A DNA stretch of 64,000 bases from contig NZ_FOXK01000002.1 in assembly GCF_900115695.1 (NCBI RefSeq), forward strand, positions 248,001 to 312,000, read 5' to 3'. The position numbers and the translations under genes are program-made. This document shows, in pieces, positions 15,756-24,171 of this stretch. The DNA is from Ectopseudomonas toyotomiensis. GTDB lineage: Bacteria > Pseudomonadota > Gammaproteobacteria > Pseudomonadales > Pseudomonadaceae. Under the pieces are notes generated by a model that was not told the origin of the DNA, ran no database searches, and was given only the letters and a program-made list of their open reading frames with translations. Numbering within the stretch: position 1 is the first letter of the stretch; the number at the start of each line of letters is the position of its first letter.

Positions 15756-16217
15756 ATGATCCAGACCAGGGTAGATAACCAGCGCGTCCTGGATGCGCTG
15801 AACGGCCTGATGAAGCACGCCCAGGACGTGCGCCCCGCGCTGCAGGACATGGGCGAGTACTTCATCGAATCGACCAAGCGCCGCTTTGCGACCAAGACGG
15901 CGCCGGATGGCACCAGGTGGGAAGACAACTCATCGGTGACCGAAGAGCGCAAAGGCAAGAATGACCCGCTGATCGGTGAAAGCCGGCGCCTGGCCAACGA
16001 GATCCACTACCGGGCGACAGCCACCACCCTGGAGTGGGGTAGCAGCCTGGTCTATGCCGGCATGCAGCAGTTCGGCGGACTGAAGGCCGCTTACCCGCAT
16101 CTGTGGGGTAACATCCCGAAGCGTGAGTTTTTGGGCATGTCTAGCGAGGACGAAGCCATGGCCCTGGAGATCCTGCAGGAACACCTGGCAGAGCCTCTAG
16201 AGGGCGGCGGCCCGTAG
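15756..16217 (+). CDS. phage virion morphogenesis protein (Mu gpG-like tail completion)
   Basis: A 153-residue protein of the phage virion morphogenesis family (NQRVLDALNGLMKHAQDVRP; SRRLANEIHYRATATTLEWG; IPKREFLGMS). In Mu, G lies between F and I and is counted as a head or tail-completion protein. It is followed by the longest gap in the late operon. Confidence 0.88.
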   Translation: MIQTRVDNQRVLDALNGLMKHAQDVRPALQDMGEYFIESTKRRFATKTAPDGTRWEDNSSVTEERKGKNDPLIGESRRLANEIHYRATATTLEWGSSLVYAGMQQFGGLKAAYPHLWGNIPKREFLGMSSEDEAMALEILQEHLAEPLEGGGP

Positions 16218-16450
16218 CGGCCCTTACAGCGCCTTTATCGACTCAGGGGCTACCGTCGCCCGCGTAGAAGGGAAAGAACGCGTTAAACCCGCGTTAAATT
16301 CGCGTATAGACGCGCGCACATGGGCAGGCTCACCCGCCCATTCCCGGATCTGGTAATCTCGGCCAGGTTCCCCCCCCTCCGGCCGCCAGGCCAACCAATA
16401 GTCAAACGCTTGAATCCCGGCCTCGCGCCGCGCCCCCCGAATATGGGGGC
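16218..16450 (+). other. 233-nt gap between G and I homologues with 11-bp periodic repeats
   Basis: No rightward frame is present. Between 16276 and 16316 the unit CGCG followed by an A/T-rich stretch recurs every 11 nt (gaacgcgttaa, acccgcgttaa, attcgcgtata, gacgcgcg), one per helical turn. Next comes an inverted repeat ATGGGC / GCCCAT (16320-16341). Then come a C8 run and another C-rich block. On the other strand an 86-codon frame (16224-16484) covers the gap and overlaps the protease start. The sequence looks regulatory, or like the remains of an accessory gene. Confidence 0.5.
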
Positions 16451-17518
16451 ATGAAAACGAAACGCACATTCCCCATCGCAGCATGTTCTCTGGCCCTTCA
16501 AGTGGCGGCCGAGGGTGGCATGACGCGCCTGATTCCGGCCGGCACCTTCAACGCCCCGCGCGGCGCTTTGGCCGGTAGTGGCCCCTGGTTCCTCGACGCT
16601 GCAGCCGCCAAGCCGATCATTGAGCGCGCTGCAGCCCGCAGCACCGACCTCGTCGTCGACTACGAGCACCAGACCCTGCTGGCTGAAGAAAACGGCAAGC
16701 CAGCACCTGCATCCGGCTGGATCGATCACGCCTCCCTGGAATGGCGCGAAGACGGTCTCTATGGCCGCATCAAATGGACTGCTGCCGCCAAAGCTGCCAT
16801 CGACGCGGACGAGTACCGCTACCTATCTCCCGTTTTCCCCTACGACCCCAAGACCGGCACCGTGCTCGACCTGATTCACGTCGGCCTGGTCAACAACCCC
16901 GCCATTGACACCCCGATTCCAGCACTTGCTGCAGCCCGCATGGGCAGTGGCGCCTATGACCCCACCCATGAGGAAGACACCGTGGATCGTGAAGAACTGA
17001 TCAAGCTCCTGGGCCTCGCCGCCGACGCCACCGACGAGCAGATCACCACAGCTATCAACGCCCTGAAAACCAAGGCCGAAGGTGCAGACCAAGCAGTTGC
17101 AGCTGCCAAAGATGACGCCGAGAAGGCTGTGGCAGCAGCCAAGGCCGGCGCGGCCAAGCCGGACATGAACCAGTACGTCCCCTTGGCCGTGTTCCAGGAA
17201 CAAGGCCAGCAACTGGCCGCCCTGCGCGCCAGCCATGGCGAGTCCGAGCTGGACAAGCTGCTGGACGAAGGCCTGCAAGACGGCCGTATCCCTGGCCAAG
17301 CCACCGCCGACTGGCTCAAGCCGCAAGGCCTGGCCGCTTGCAAGGCATACCTGGCCGGCGCCCAACCGATTGCCGCCCTGCGTGGCAGCCAAACCGGCGG
17401 GAAGAAGCCGGACGAGGAAGCCGGTAAAGACGGCGACCTGAACGAATCCGAACTGGCGGTGTGCAAGTCCATGGGCATCAGCCCGGATGAATACCGCAAA
17501 GCCAACCCGAAGGAGTAA
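16451..17518 (+). CDS. head maturation protease and scaffold (Mu gpI-like)
   Basis: A 355-residue protein of the Mu I protease family. The N-terminal 170 residues contain the protease part (STDLVVDYEHQTLLAEENGK, SPVFPYDPKTGTVLDLIHVG). The C-terminal half is Ala/Lys/Glu-rich and helical (ADQAVAAAKDDAEKAVAAAK), typical of a scaffold. In Mu the scaffold Z is made from an internal in-frame start of I. An internal ATG at 17164 (MNQYVPLAVF) could do the same, but this is not certain. Confidence 0.88.
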   Translation: MKTKRTFPIAACSLALQVAAEGGMTRLIPAGTFNAPRGALAGSGPWFLDAAAAKPIIERAAARSTDLVVDYEHQTLLAEENGKPAPASGWIDHASLEWREDGLYGRIKWTAAAKAAIDADEYRYLSPVFPYDPKTGTVLDLIHVGLVNNPAIDTPIPALAAARMGSGAYDPTHEEDTVDREELIKLLGLAADATDEQITTAINALKTKAEGADQAVAAAKDDAEKAVAAAKAGAAKPDMNQYVPLAVFQEQGQQLAALRASHGESELDKLLDEGLQDGRIPGQATADWLKPQGLAACKAYLAGAQPIAALRGSQTGGKKPDEEAGKDGDLNESELAVCKSMGISPDEYRKANPKE

Positions 17519-17524
17519 GCCCAC

Positions 17525-17956
17525 ATGGTTGCCGCAACTCAAAACCGCAACACCCCGAGCGTTTCCGGGCATCGCCGTGGTTATCCGGTCGCTGCACTTG
17601 CCCTGTGCCTGGCTGGAACCATTGCCGTGGTAGATGCCGATGGCCTGGTGCAACCGGGCGTTACCGGCCTGGGTCTGGTCGCTGTGGGCATCTTCGAGGC
17701 CCGGGTGGACAACAGCGCGGGCGCAGATGGTGAGCAAACTGCCGAAGTACTGCGCGGCTTCGCCCGCCTGGAGAACAGCGCAGGCGCTGACGAGATCACC
17801 GCCGCCGACATCGGCAAGGCCTGCTTCATCGTCGACAACCAGACCGTGGCCAAGACCGATGGCACGGGCACTCGCTCCATCGCCGGCATCGTCGACGCGG
17901 TCGACGACGTGGGTGTGTGGGTACTGATCGACCCCACCAGCGGCGTGCTGCTGTAA
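17525..17956 (+). CDS. small head protein, probable capsid decoration protein
   Basis: A 143-residue beta-rich protein (GLGLVAVGIFEARVDNSAGA; GKACFIVDNQTVAKTDGTGT) lying between protease and major head genes. Decoration proteins and DUF2190-like proteins occupy this position in Mu-like phages. The fold fits, but the family call is by context. Confidence 0.65.
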   Translation: MVAATQNRNTPSVSGHRRGYPVAALALCLAGTIAVVDADGLVQPGVTGLGLVAVGIFEARVDNSAGADGEQTAEVLRGFARLENSAGADEITAADIGKACFIVDNQTVAKTDGTGTRSIAGIVDAVDDVGVWVLIDPTSGVLL

Positions 17957-17995
17957 CGGCAGCCGCATAGCCCCTAATTCGTAGAGGACATATCA

Positions 17996-18898
17996 ATGGA
18001 TCTTACTTCCGCCAACCTGCAGGCGCTGTTCCGTGCCTACAACACGGCCTTTCAGCGTGGCTTTGGCTCCTTGGGCACTGATGGCGCGCTCTTCGAGCAG
18101 TTCTGCACCACTGTGCCATCGACTACCGCTGTCGAGGTTTACCCCTTCCTGAAGAGCCTGCCGCGTCTGCGTGAATGGATCGGCGACCGCGTGGTGCATT
18201 GCCTGGAAGGTGGCGAGTTCAGCATCAAGAACCGCAAGTTCGAGCTGACCGAAGGCATCAGCCGCGATGCCATCGACGACGACACCTACGGCCTTTATGC
18301 CCCGGTGTTCCAGGAGTTCGGTCGCTCCAGCCGCGAGCACCCGAACGAGCTGGCCGTCGAGACGCTGATCAACAACCCGAAGTGCTACGACGGTGCCGCG
18401 CTGTTCGGTAACCATGTTGTGATCAACGACAAAGGCAAAGAAGTCCAGGTCAGCAACGACATGGGCGGTGCAGGTGCAGCCTGGTACGTCATGGATCTGA
18501 CCCGTGTGATCAAGCCGGTGGTGTTCCAGAAGCGCCGCGACTATCACTTCCGTGCCCTGACCGACCTGAACAGTGACTCGGTTTTCAACACCGACAAGTT
18601 CAAGTTCGGCGTAGACGCCCGTGTCAGTGCCGGCCCTGGCCTGTGGCAACTGATCGTGCGCTCGAAGGAGCCGTTCAACGCCGAGACCTACGCCGCCGCG
18701 CGTGCCCGCCTGCAGGAGCTGAAAGGCGATCACGGCCGCCCGCTGGCACTGCGTCACAGCCACACCATGGTGCCGAACGGTCACGAAGGTGCGGCACTGC
18801 GCGTGCTTAACAACGCCCAGGCGGCGAATGGCGCGACCAACGAATGGGCCGGCACCTCGAAGCTGATCCTCAATCCCTGGCTGCCCAGCGCAGCCTGA
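17996..18898 (+). CDS. major head subunit (Mu gpT-like)
   Basis: A 300-residue major capsid protein of the Mu gpT family, with blocks LQALFRAYNTAFQRGFGSLG, GEFSIKNRKFELTEGISRDA and ALRHSHTMVPNGHEGAALRV. Mu-like heads use this HK97-fold protein to build the shell. It has a good AGAGGA ribosome site before ATG 17996. Codon use is even and GC-rich, as expected for a highly expressed structural gene. Confidence 0.93.
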   Translation: MDLTSANLQALFRAYNTAFQRGFGSLGTDGALFEQFCTTVPSTTAVEVYPFLKSLPRLREWIGDRVVHCLEGGEFSIKNRKFELTEGISRDAIDDDTYGLYAPVFQEFGRSSREHPNELAVETLINNPKCYDGAALFGNHVVINDKGKEVQVSNDMGGAGAAWYVMDLTRVIKPVVFQKRRDYHFRALTDLNSDSVFNTDKFKFGVDARVSAGPGLWQLIVRSKEPFNAETYAAARARLQELKGDHGRPLALRHSHTMVPNGHEGAALRVLNNAQAANGATNEWAGTSKLILNPWLPSAA

Positions 18899-18910
18899 TA
18901 AGGATCAGCC

Positions 18911-19336
18911 ATGGCCGCCTATCTCACTCTGGATGACCTGATCCGTCGCTTCGACCGAAACGAGATCCTGGATCTTGCCGAGGACAAGAGCGACGACACC
19001 GGGGAAACCATCGACCAGGTCAAGGTCGGCGACGCCATCCAGGACGCGACTGGCGAGATCGACAGCGCCCTGGCCGGCGGCGGGTATCGCCTGCCGCTGG
19101 CCAGTGTGCCGCCGATCCTGACGGCCTACGGCTGCGACATTGCCCGTTATCGGCTCTACGACAACCGCGCTACCGAACAGGTGACCAAGCGCTACGACGA
19201 CGCGATCAAGGCCCTGCGCCTGATCGCAAGCGGTGTGGTGAAACTGGGCCTGCCGAAGGTAGACGACGACGTCACCAGTGCCGGCGACGTGATGATGGTG
19301 CCTGGGCGCCGGACGTTTCCGGGCGGGGTCTTCTGA
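18911..19336 (+). CDS. DUF1320 head-tail joining protein (Mu gp36-like)
   Basis: A 141-residue protein of the DUF1320 family (YLTLDDLIRRFDRNEILDLA, YRLPLASVPPILTAYGCDIA). Mu gp36 homologues act as head-tail adaptor or connector components. It follows the major head gene and overlaps the next gene by 1 nt. Confidence 0.88.
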   Translation: MAAYLTLDDLIRRFDRNEILDLAEDKSDDTGETIDQVKVGDAIQDATGEIDSALAGGGYRLPLASVPPILTAYGCDIARYRLYDNRATEQVTKRYDDAIKALRLIASGVVKLGLPKVDDDVTSAGDVMMVPGRRTFPGGVF

Positions 19337-19899
19337 TGCTGGCCAAGGTTGAGGACGACATGATCGAGCGCTGCAAGTCCCTGCTCGGTCGACACGTCAA
19401 GAAAGTCGAGGATCTGCCCGCTGGCTGGGACGCCAACACACTCAAGGCGGCGCGCCGTGATGTGCCGGGTGTCTACGTTGCGTGGTCTGGTGGCGCCGCT
19501 GCTCCTGGTAGTCGTGCGGCGATCAACAGCCGCTATGCGGTGTATGTGGTCACGGGGCACGCCAGTGGTGAACGTGTGCGCCGCCGGGGCAACGGTCGTG
19601 AGATGGGGGCCTATGAAATCCTGGAGCGCATCGTTCCAGGACTTCACGGGATGACGATAGAGAAGATCGGCACGCTGCAGCTGGAGCGCGTTGACAACCT
19701 CTACTCAGACCAGGCCGACCGCGAAGGCGTGGTGATTTACGGCGCCGTTTTCGCACTCAACAAGATGCAGTTTCCAGCAGCGCTGGACGCCAGCGACCTG
19801 GCCGACTTCGCCACCTTCCATGCCAACCACCAGGTGCCGGATGGTCCTGACACCGAAACACACCAAACCCTGCCCACGGGCAGCGAGGTAACGCCATGA
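19336..19899 (+). CDS. DUF1834 tail-terminator-like protein (Mu gp37-like)
   Basis: A 187-residue protein of the DUF1834 family (MLAKVEDDMIERCKSLLGRH; RYAVYVVTGHASGERVRRRG; GAYEILERIVPGLHGM). By position it should take part in head-tail joining or tail termination. It overlaps the next gene by ATGA at 19896. Confidence 0.86.
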   Translation: MLAKVEDDMIERCKSLLGRHVKKVEDLPAGWDANTLKAARRDVPGVYVAWSGGAAAPGSRAAINSRYAVYVVTGHASGERVRRRGNGREMGAYEILERIVPGLHGMTIEKIGTLQLERVDNLYSDQADREGVVIYGAVFALNKMQFPAALDASDLADFATFHANHQVPDGPDTETHQTLPTGSEVTP

Positions 19900-20114
19900 C
19901 TATGCGAACCATCAAGCCGGCCGAGGGGCTGCTGGTGCGTCGTCCAGACAACGGCCGCCCACTGGCCGCCCAGGGCGAGCCCGTCGAGTGGTCGGCCTAC
20001 TGGCAGCGCCGCTTCAACGACGGCGACGTACGCGCAGTGCCAAACACCGCGCAAGAACAACCGCAGGCCAATCAGCTCCCCGCTGAGGCAGGCAAGAAAG
20101 GGGGTGCCAAGTAA
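19896..20114 (+). CDS. DUF2635 protein (Mu gp38-like)
   Basis: A 72-residue protein (MTMRTIKPAEGLLVRRPDNG; EWSAYWQRRFNDGDV) matching the DUF2635 family, which sits before the sheath gene in Mu-like phages. Function unknown. Confidence 0.82.
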   Translation: MTMRTIKPAEGLLVRRPDNGRPLAAQGEPVEWSAYWQRRFNDGDVRAVPNTAQEQPQANQLPAEAGKKGGAK

Positions 20115-21601
20115 TGGCTATCAGCTCCACGGTATTCAATGACATCCCGGCCGCGCTGCGTATTCCGGGCTGGTTTATCGAGTTCGACAACCGCCTGGCT
20201 GGCAATGCCGTGTTCCAGGGCAAGCTCCTGGTACTCGGTCAGATGCTGGAAAGCGGTACCGCCGAGCCCCTGGTGCCGGTGCGCGTCACCCGCGATGGCC
20301 AGGGCGATGAACTGTTTGGCCGCGGCTCGATGCTGGCCGAGCAGTTCCGCGCCATCAAGGGCGTCGACCTGTACACCGAGACCTGGGCGCTGCCGCTGCC
20401 TGATGCCAACCTGGCCCAGCCGGCCAAGGGTGCCATTGTGGTGACCGCAGGCCCGACCGAGACCCGCCCTCTGGCGCTGTACATCGCCGGCTACCGCGTC
20501 TGGTGCGAGATGGTTGCCGGCGCCTCGTTGGCCGTAACCGCCACGGCTATTGCCGACGCCATCAACGCCGATGACCGCTTGCCGGTCACGGCCAGTGTCG
20601 CAGTCGAAACCCCTGAGCGCGTCGATATCGAATGCCGCTGGGGCGGTGAAACCGGCAACAGCATTTCCCTGGCCGACTGCCTCAAGGGCGAGGAACGTAC
20701 TGCAGGCCTCGCGCTGACGTACACCGCCCCGGCCGGGGGCGCGGTCAACCCGGATTTGATTCCGGCCATCGCCGCCATGGGCAGCGAATGGTGGAACTGG
20801 GTCTGCCTGCCGTACACCGACAGCGTCTCCCTGCAGGAGATCGAGGCCGAGCTGGCCAACCGTTACGGGCCGATGCGCCAGATCGGTAGCCGCGCCTTTG
20901 CGGCGTTCCGTGGCACCCACGGCGCAACTGCCGCCCTGGGCAATGCCCGCAACTCGCCGCACCTGTCGATCATGGGTATGGGGGCGTCCCCCAGCGCGCC
21001 GTGGGTCTGGGCCGCGACCAACGCCATTGTGGCCGCGAAATCCCTGGCCGTTGACCCGGCCCGCCCGCTGCAGCGCCTGCCGCTGCCGGGCCTGATCGGC
21101 CCGCGTGAGGATCAGCGCTGGGATGACGCCGAGCGCAACCTGCTGCTGTTCGACGGCATTGCGACCTACACCGTGGCCACCGACGGCACCGTGCAGATCG
21201 AGCGCCAGATCACCACCTACCAGCGCAATGCCGCCGGGGTGGCCGAGGACAGCTATCTCGACATCGAGACGCCCGAGACCCTGGAGCGCATCCGTTACGA
21301 GGTTCGCAGCACCTTCGCCATGAAGTACCCGCGCCACAAGCTGGCCGACGACGCCGACCGCCTGCTCTACGACCCGAGCCAGTTAGTCATGACGCCCAAG
21401 GTGTGCAAGGCCGAGTTGCTGAGCCTGTACCAGCAGACCTTCATGGGCGAGCGCGCCTGGGTGCGTGACTACGCCGGCTACAAGGAAAGCCTGCAGGTGA
21501 GCATCGACCCTGATGACCCGAGCCGCCTCAACGTCATCGACCAGCCCAAGCTGATCGGCCAATACCGCGTCCATGCCCAGCAGACGCAGTTCCGCCGCTA
21601 A
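20114..21601 (+). CDS. contractile tail sheath protein (Mu gpL-like)
   Basis: A 495-residue tail sheath. The N-terminus (FNDIPAALRIPGWFIEFDNR) and the C-terminal core (RDYAGYKESLQVSIDPDDPS, then QYRVHAQQTQF) are typical of the Mu gpL family. The sheath contracts to drive the tube through the cell envelope, so this phage is a myovirus, unlike the siphoviral Pseudomonas Mu-like phages D3112 and B3. Confidence 0.94.
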   Translation: MAISSTVFNDIPAALRIPGWFIEFDNRLAGNAVFQGKLLVLGQMLESGTAEPLVPVRVTRDGQGDELFGRGSMLAEQFRAIKGVDLYTETWALPLPDANLAQPAKGAIVVTAGPTETRPLALYIAGYRVWCEMVAGASLAVTATAIADAINADDRLPVTASVAVETPERVDIECRWGGETGNSISLADCLKGEERTAGLALTYTAPAGGAVNPDLIPAIAAMGSEWWNWVCLPYTDSVSLQEIEAELANRYGPMRQIGSRAFAAFRGTHGATAALGNARNSPHLSIMGMGASPSAPWVWAATNAIVAAKSLAVDPARPLQRLPLPGLIGPREDQRWDDAERNLLLFDGIATYTVATDGTVQIERQITTYQRNAAGVAEDSYLDIETPETLERIRYEVRSTFAMKYPRHKLADDADRLLYDPSQLVMTPKVCKAELLSLYQQTFMGERAWVRDYAGYKESLQVSIDPDDPSRLNVIDQPKLIGQYRVHAQQTQFRR

Positions 21602-21616
21602 CCAGAGGAACCACAC

Positions 21617-21973
21617 ATGAGCGGAAAAGTAACCGGGGTCGCGACCATTCGTGTTGATGGTCGCGAGATGCCGACCGAACGCGGCGCGACCCTCAACCCT
21701 GGTGGGGTGAACCGTCCCAGCCGCATGGCCGGCAAGCGCGTGTTCTTCAACGAAGAGCCCGTGGCGCCGACCCTGCAGTGCACCGTGTTGCACACCGAGG
21801 AGATCGATCTGATCGACCTCAACACCATCACCAACGCCACCGTGCTGTTCGAGTGCGACAACGGCCAGGACTACATGCTGACCGGCGCATTCGTGACAGA
21901 GACCACTGAACTCAACTCGGCCGAAGGCCAGGTGCGCCTGAACATGGCCGCCCGCCGTTGCGAAAGGATTTAA
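21617..21973 (+). CDS. tail tube protein (Mu gpM-like)
   Basis: A 118-residue tail tube protein (MSGKVTGVATIRVDGREMPT; IDLIDLNTITNATVLFECDN). It polymerises into the inner tube surrounded by the sheath. It has an AGAGGA ribosome site and lies just before the frameshifted chaperone pair, as in Mu. Confidence 0.92.
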   Translation: MSGKVTGVATIRVDGREMPTERGATLNPGGVNRPSRMAGKRVFFNEEPVAPTLQCTVLHTEEIDLIDLNTITNATVLFECDNGQDYMLTGAFVTETTELNSAEGQVRLNMAARRCERI

Positions 21974-21976
21974 CCG

Positions 21977-22342
21977 ATGACGACCGATTTGCTCGCGGAT
22001 CTGGAACTGACCGAAGAAGAGCGCGCCCGCGTCCAGGACTTGGGCGACGCCCTGCAGATCACCCTGGCCGAGCCCTTCAGCTACAAGCACAGCAAGCTCG
22101 ATGGCATGCGCGAGGTGACTGAGCTGCGCCTGGTCAAGAAGGTCAAGGGCAAGCACCTCAAGGCAATTGATCAGGCCGGCGGTGGCGAGATCGCCCAAGG
22201 CCTGGCCCTGGTCGCTGCGCTGTCCGGCATTCCGGCGCACGCGATGGACGAACTTGACCTGGTCGACATGGAGGTCGCGCTGACGGTGATCGAGCCTTTT
22301 TTGCCCAAGCGCCTGAGGACTGGGACGTCCTCGTCCGCGTAG
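21977..22342 (+). CDS. tail assembly chaperone, short form (Mu gp41-like)
   Basis: A 121-residue chaperone (TTDLLADLELTEEERARVQD; KLDGMREVTELRLVKKVKGK). Tail assembly chaperones keep the tape measure soluble and guide tube growth. The in-frame stop at 22340-22342 gives the short product. A slippery site near the end allows a longer form (separate entry). Confidence 0.88.
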   Translation: MTTDLLADLELTEEERARVQDLGDALQITLAEPFSYKHSKLDGMREVTELRLVKKVKGKHLKAIDQAGGGEIAQGLALVAALSGIPAHAMDELDLVDMEVALTVIEPFLPKRLRTGTSSSA

Positions 22343-22464
22343 TGGCAACAGCGTTTGGCGGCTTCAACCCGCTGGACCTGTTGGAGATGGACCTGGACGA
22401 CCTGCGCTGGTGGTACGGCCAGGCGGAAAAGTTGGCAGAGGAAATGAAAGAGCATGGCGGGTGA
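21977..22464 (+). CDS. tail assembly chaperone, long form made by -1 frameshift
   Basis: Reading slips back one base at TTTTTTG (22297-22303). After the shift the frame continues as AQAPEDWDVLVRVVATAFGG and then LDLLEMDLDDLRWWYGQAEK, ending at TGA 22462-22464. This extension has the Asp/Trp/Leu pattern usual in tail chaperone C-termini. There is no separate start for it, which supports a frameshift rather than a second gene. The product overlaps the tape measure start by 11 nt. The expected product is about 162 residues. Confidence 0.85.
22297..22303 (+). promoter_or_regulatory. programmed -1 frameshift slippery heptamer TTTTTTG
   Basis: The X-XXY-YYZ heptamer is in the right register (T TTT TTG) 39 nt before the zero-frame stop. 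This heptamer type is known to work in bacteria. GCCCAAGCGCCTGAGGAC downstream may form a weak stem; no strong pseudoknot was seen by eye. Confidence 0.85.
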
Positions 22465-24169
22465 ACTCAGGACATCGGTGATCCTGGAGCTGGTCGACAA
22501 GATCACGGCTCCCACCCGCCGTATCACCCAGGCGCTTGCTGGCCTTTCCCGCCGTGGCGGTCTGGAAAACCTCAAGAATGCCGGCCGCCAGGCTTCCACC
22601 GCTCTGGGCGACACCATCAAGCGCGCCGCCGCCCTGGGCAAGGGGCTGGCCATCGTTGGCGGCGCTGCAGCAGCTGCAGGCTGGGCCGTCACCAGGATGG
22701 TCGGCGGCGTCGCAACACTGGGCAATGAGATCAAGATCGCCGCTGAGAGGCTGGGGGTAGGCGCCCGCTGGCTTCAGGAATGGCAGTATGCCGCCCACCA
22801 GTTCGGCGTAGGTAATGACGCCTTGATCGATGGCCTGAAGGAGCTGGGCCTACGCGCAGACGAGTTCGTCATGACCGGATCGGGCGGCGCGGCCGAGGCA
22901 TTCGAGCGTTTGGGCATCACCGTCAAGGATCTGCGCGGTACCGCAGGCGAGACCGAGAAGCTGCTCGACCTGGTGCTGTCGCGCATGGGCAAGATTCAGA
23001 ACGATGCAGCCAAGCAGCGGATCTTCGACGAGTTGTTCGGCGGCAGCGGCGGTGAACAGATGGTCGCGCTGCTGACCCAGTCCCGCGAAGAGCTGGACAA
23101 GCTGCGCCAGGCCGCCCGCGACAACGGCGCCATTCTCAGTGATGAGGACATCGAGCAGTCGCGCCTGTACGTGCGCCAGATGCACGAACTGACTAGCACC
23201 CTGGCCGGCCTCAAGAACACCATCCTGGGCAGCCTACTGCCTACCGTAAACCAATGGCTGGGCGGCATCAGCAAGCTGTCCAAGGCCAATCGGGAAATGG
23301 TTACTCAGCAGGTTCTGATGCGTCTGCGTCAGCTCTGGACGGGGCTGTCGGCCGTAGGAACGACCGTTACCTGGGTGGCGGATCTAGTCGGGGGGTTTGG
23401 CCCCTTGATCGCCATCGTCTCCACGCTGATCGCTGGCAAGTTTCTTCTTTCGTTGGTTGTATCAACTGTAGCCCTGGTCAAGCTTGGCTGGAGCTTCTCT
23501 CTTCTAGCTGTGAAGTTTCTCCCCGCTGTAATTGGCGCATTTAAAGCATTCTCTTTGGCACTGCTCACCACCCCGATTGGCTGGATCATCCTGGGCATTA
23601 CTGCCCTGGCCGGTGCCGCGTACTTGATCTATCGCAACTGGGACGGTATCGCCGATTGGTTCAGCGGCATGTGGGACCGGGTCAAGGCCTTCTTTGACCG
23701 TGGCATCGGCGATATCGCCAAGGATCTGCTGGCTTTCAGCCCGGCGCGCCTGCTGATGAGTGCTGTCGACGCTGTATTCGAGCTGCTGGGCGCGCGCCCT
23801 TTGAGTGACCTGGGCCGCGAGTGGATCGGCGGCCTGGCCAACGGCATTGCCGAGCGCTTCGAGCAGCTCACCGGCTGGCTGCGGCAAAAGGTCGGCGCGT
23901 TGACCGGCTGGCTACCGGACTGGATGACAGGAGGCGGTCTCACACAGGGCTTTGCCGCTCCGGCCGGTGCGGCAGCTGCTGCGCCGAAACTTGGCCCACC
24001 AGCGTTCAGCAACCGCCCGACGCCCCTGGTTCATCAAGGGCGCGCTGACGTGGGCGGTGAATTGCGAATCAAGATCGACCAGGAAGGCCGCGCGCGGGTG
24101 GCGTCGATGAAAGCCAATGGTGGCCTGGATTACAGCGTGGAAAGCGGTTTGCTGGGGGTGGTGCAGTGA
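22454..24169 (+). CDS. tail tape measure protein
   Basis: A 571-residue tape measure. The N-terminal part is helical and Ala/Arg-rich (TAPTRRITQALAGLSRRGG). Four or so hydrophobic stretches follow between residues about 300 and 400 (GPLIAIVSTLIAGKFLLSLV; GWIILGITALAGAAYLIYRN), which fit membrane insertion during DNA entry. The end is Ala/Gly-rich. It is short for a Mu-like tape measure, which predicts a short tail. A stretch at about 23430-23570 has more A/T and different codons than its flanks. Confidence 0.88.
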   Translation: MAGELRTSVILELVDKITAPTRRITQALAGLSRRGGLENLKNAGRQASTALGDTIKRAAALGKGLAIVGGAAAAAGWAVTRMVGGVATLGNEIKIAAERLGVGARWLQEWQYAAHQFGVGNDALIDGLKELGLRADEFVMTGSGGAAEAFERLGITVKDLRGTAGETEKLLDLVLSRMGKIQNDAAKQRIFDELFGGSGGEQMVALLTQSREELDKLRQAARDNGAILSDEDIEQSRLYVRQMHELTSTLAGLKNTILGSLLPTVNQWLGGISKLSKANREMVTQQVLMRLRQLWTGLSAVGTTVTWVADLVGGFGPLIAIVSTLIAGKFLLSLVVSTVALVKLGWSFSLLAVKFLPAVIGAFKAFSLALLTTPIGWIILGITALAGAAYLIYRNWDGIADWFSGMWDRVKAFFDRGIGDIAKDLLAFSPARLLMSAVDAVFELLGARPLSDLGREWIGGLANGIAERFEQLTGWLRQKVGALTGWLPDWMTGGGLTQGFAAPAGAAAAAPKLGPPAFSNRPTPLVHQGRADVGGELRIKIDQEGRARVASMKANGGLDYSVESGLLGVVQ

Positions 24170-24171
24170 GC

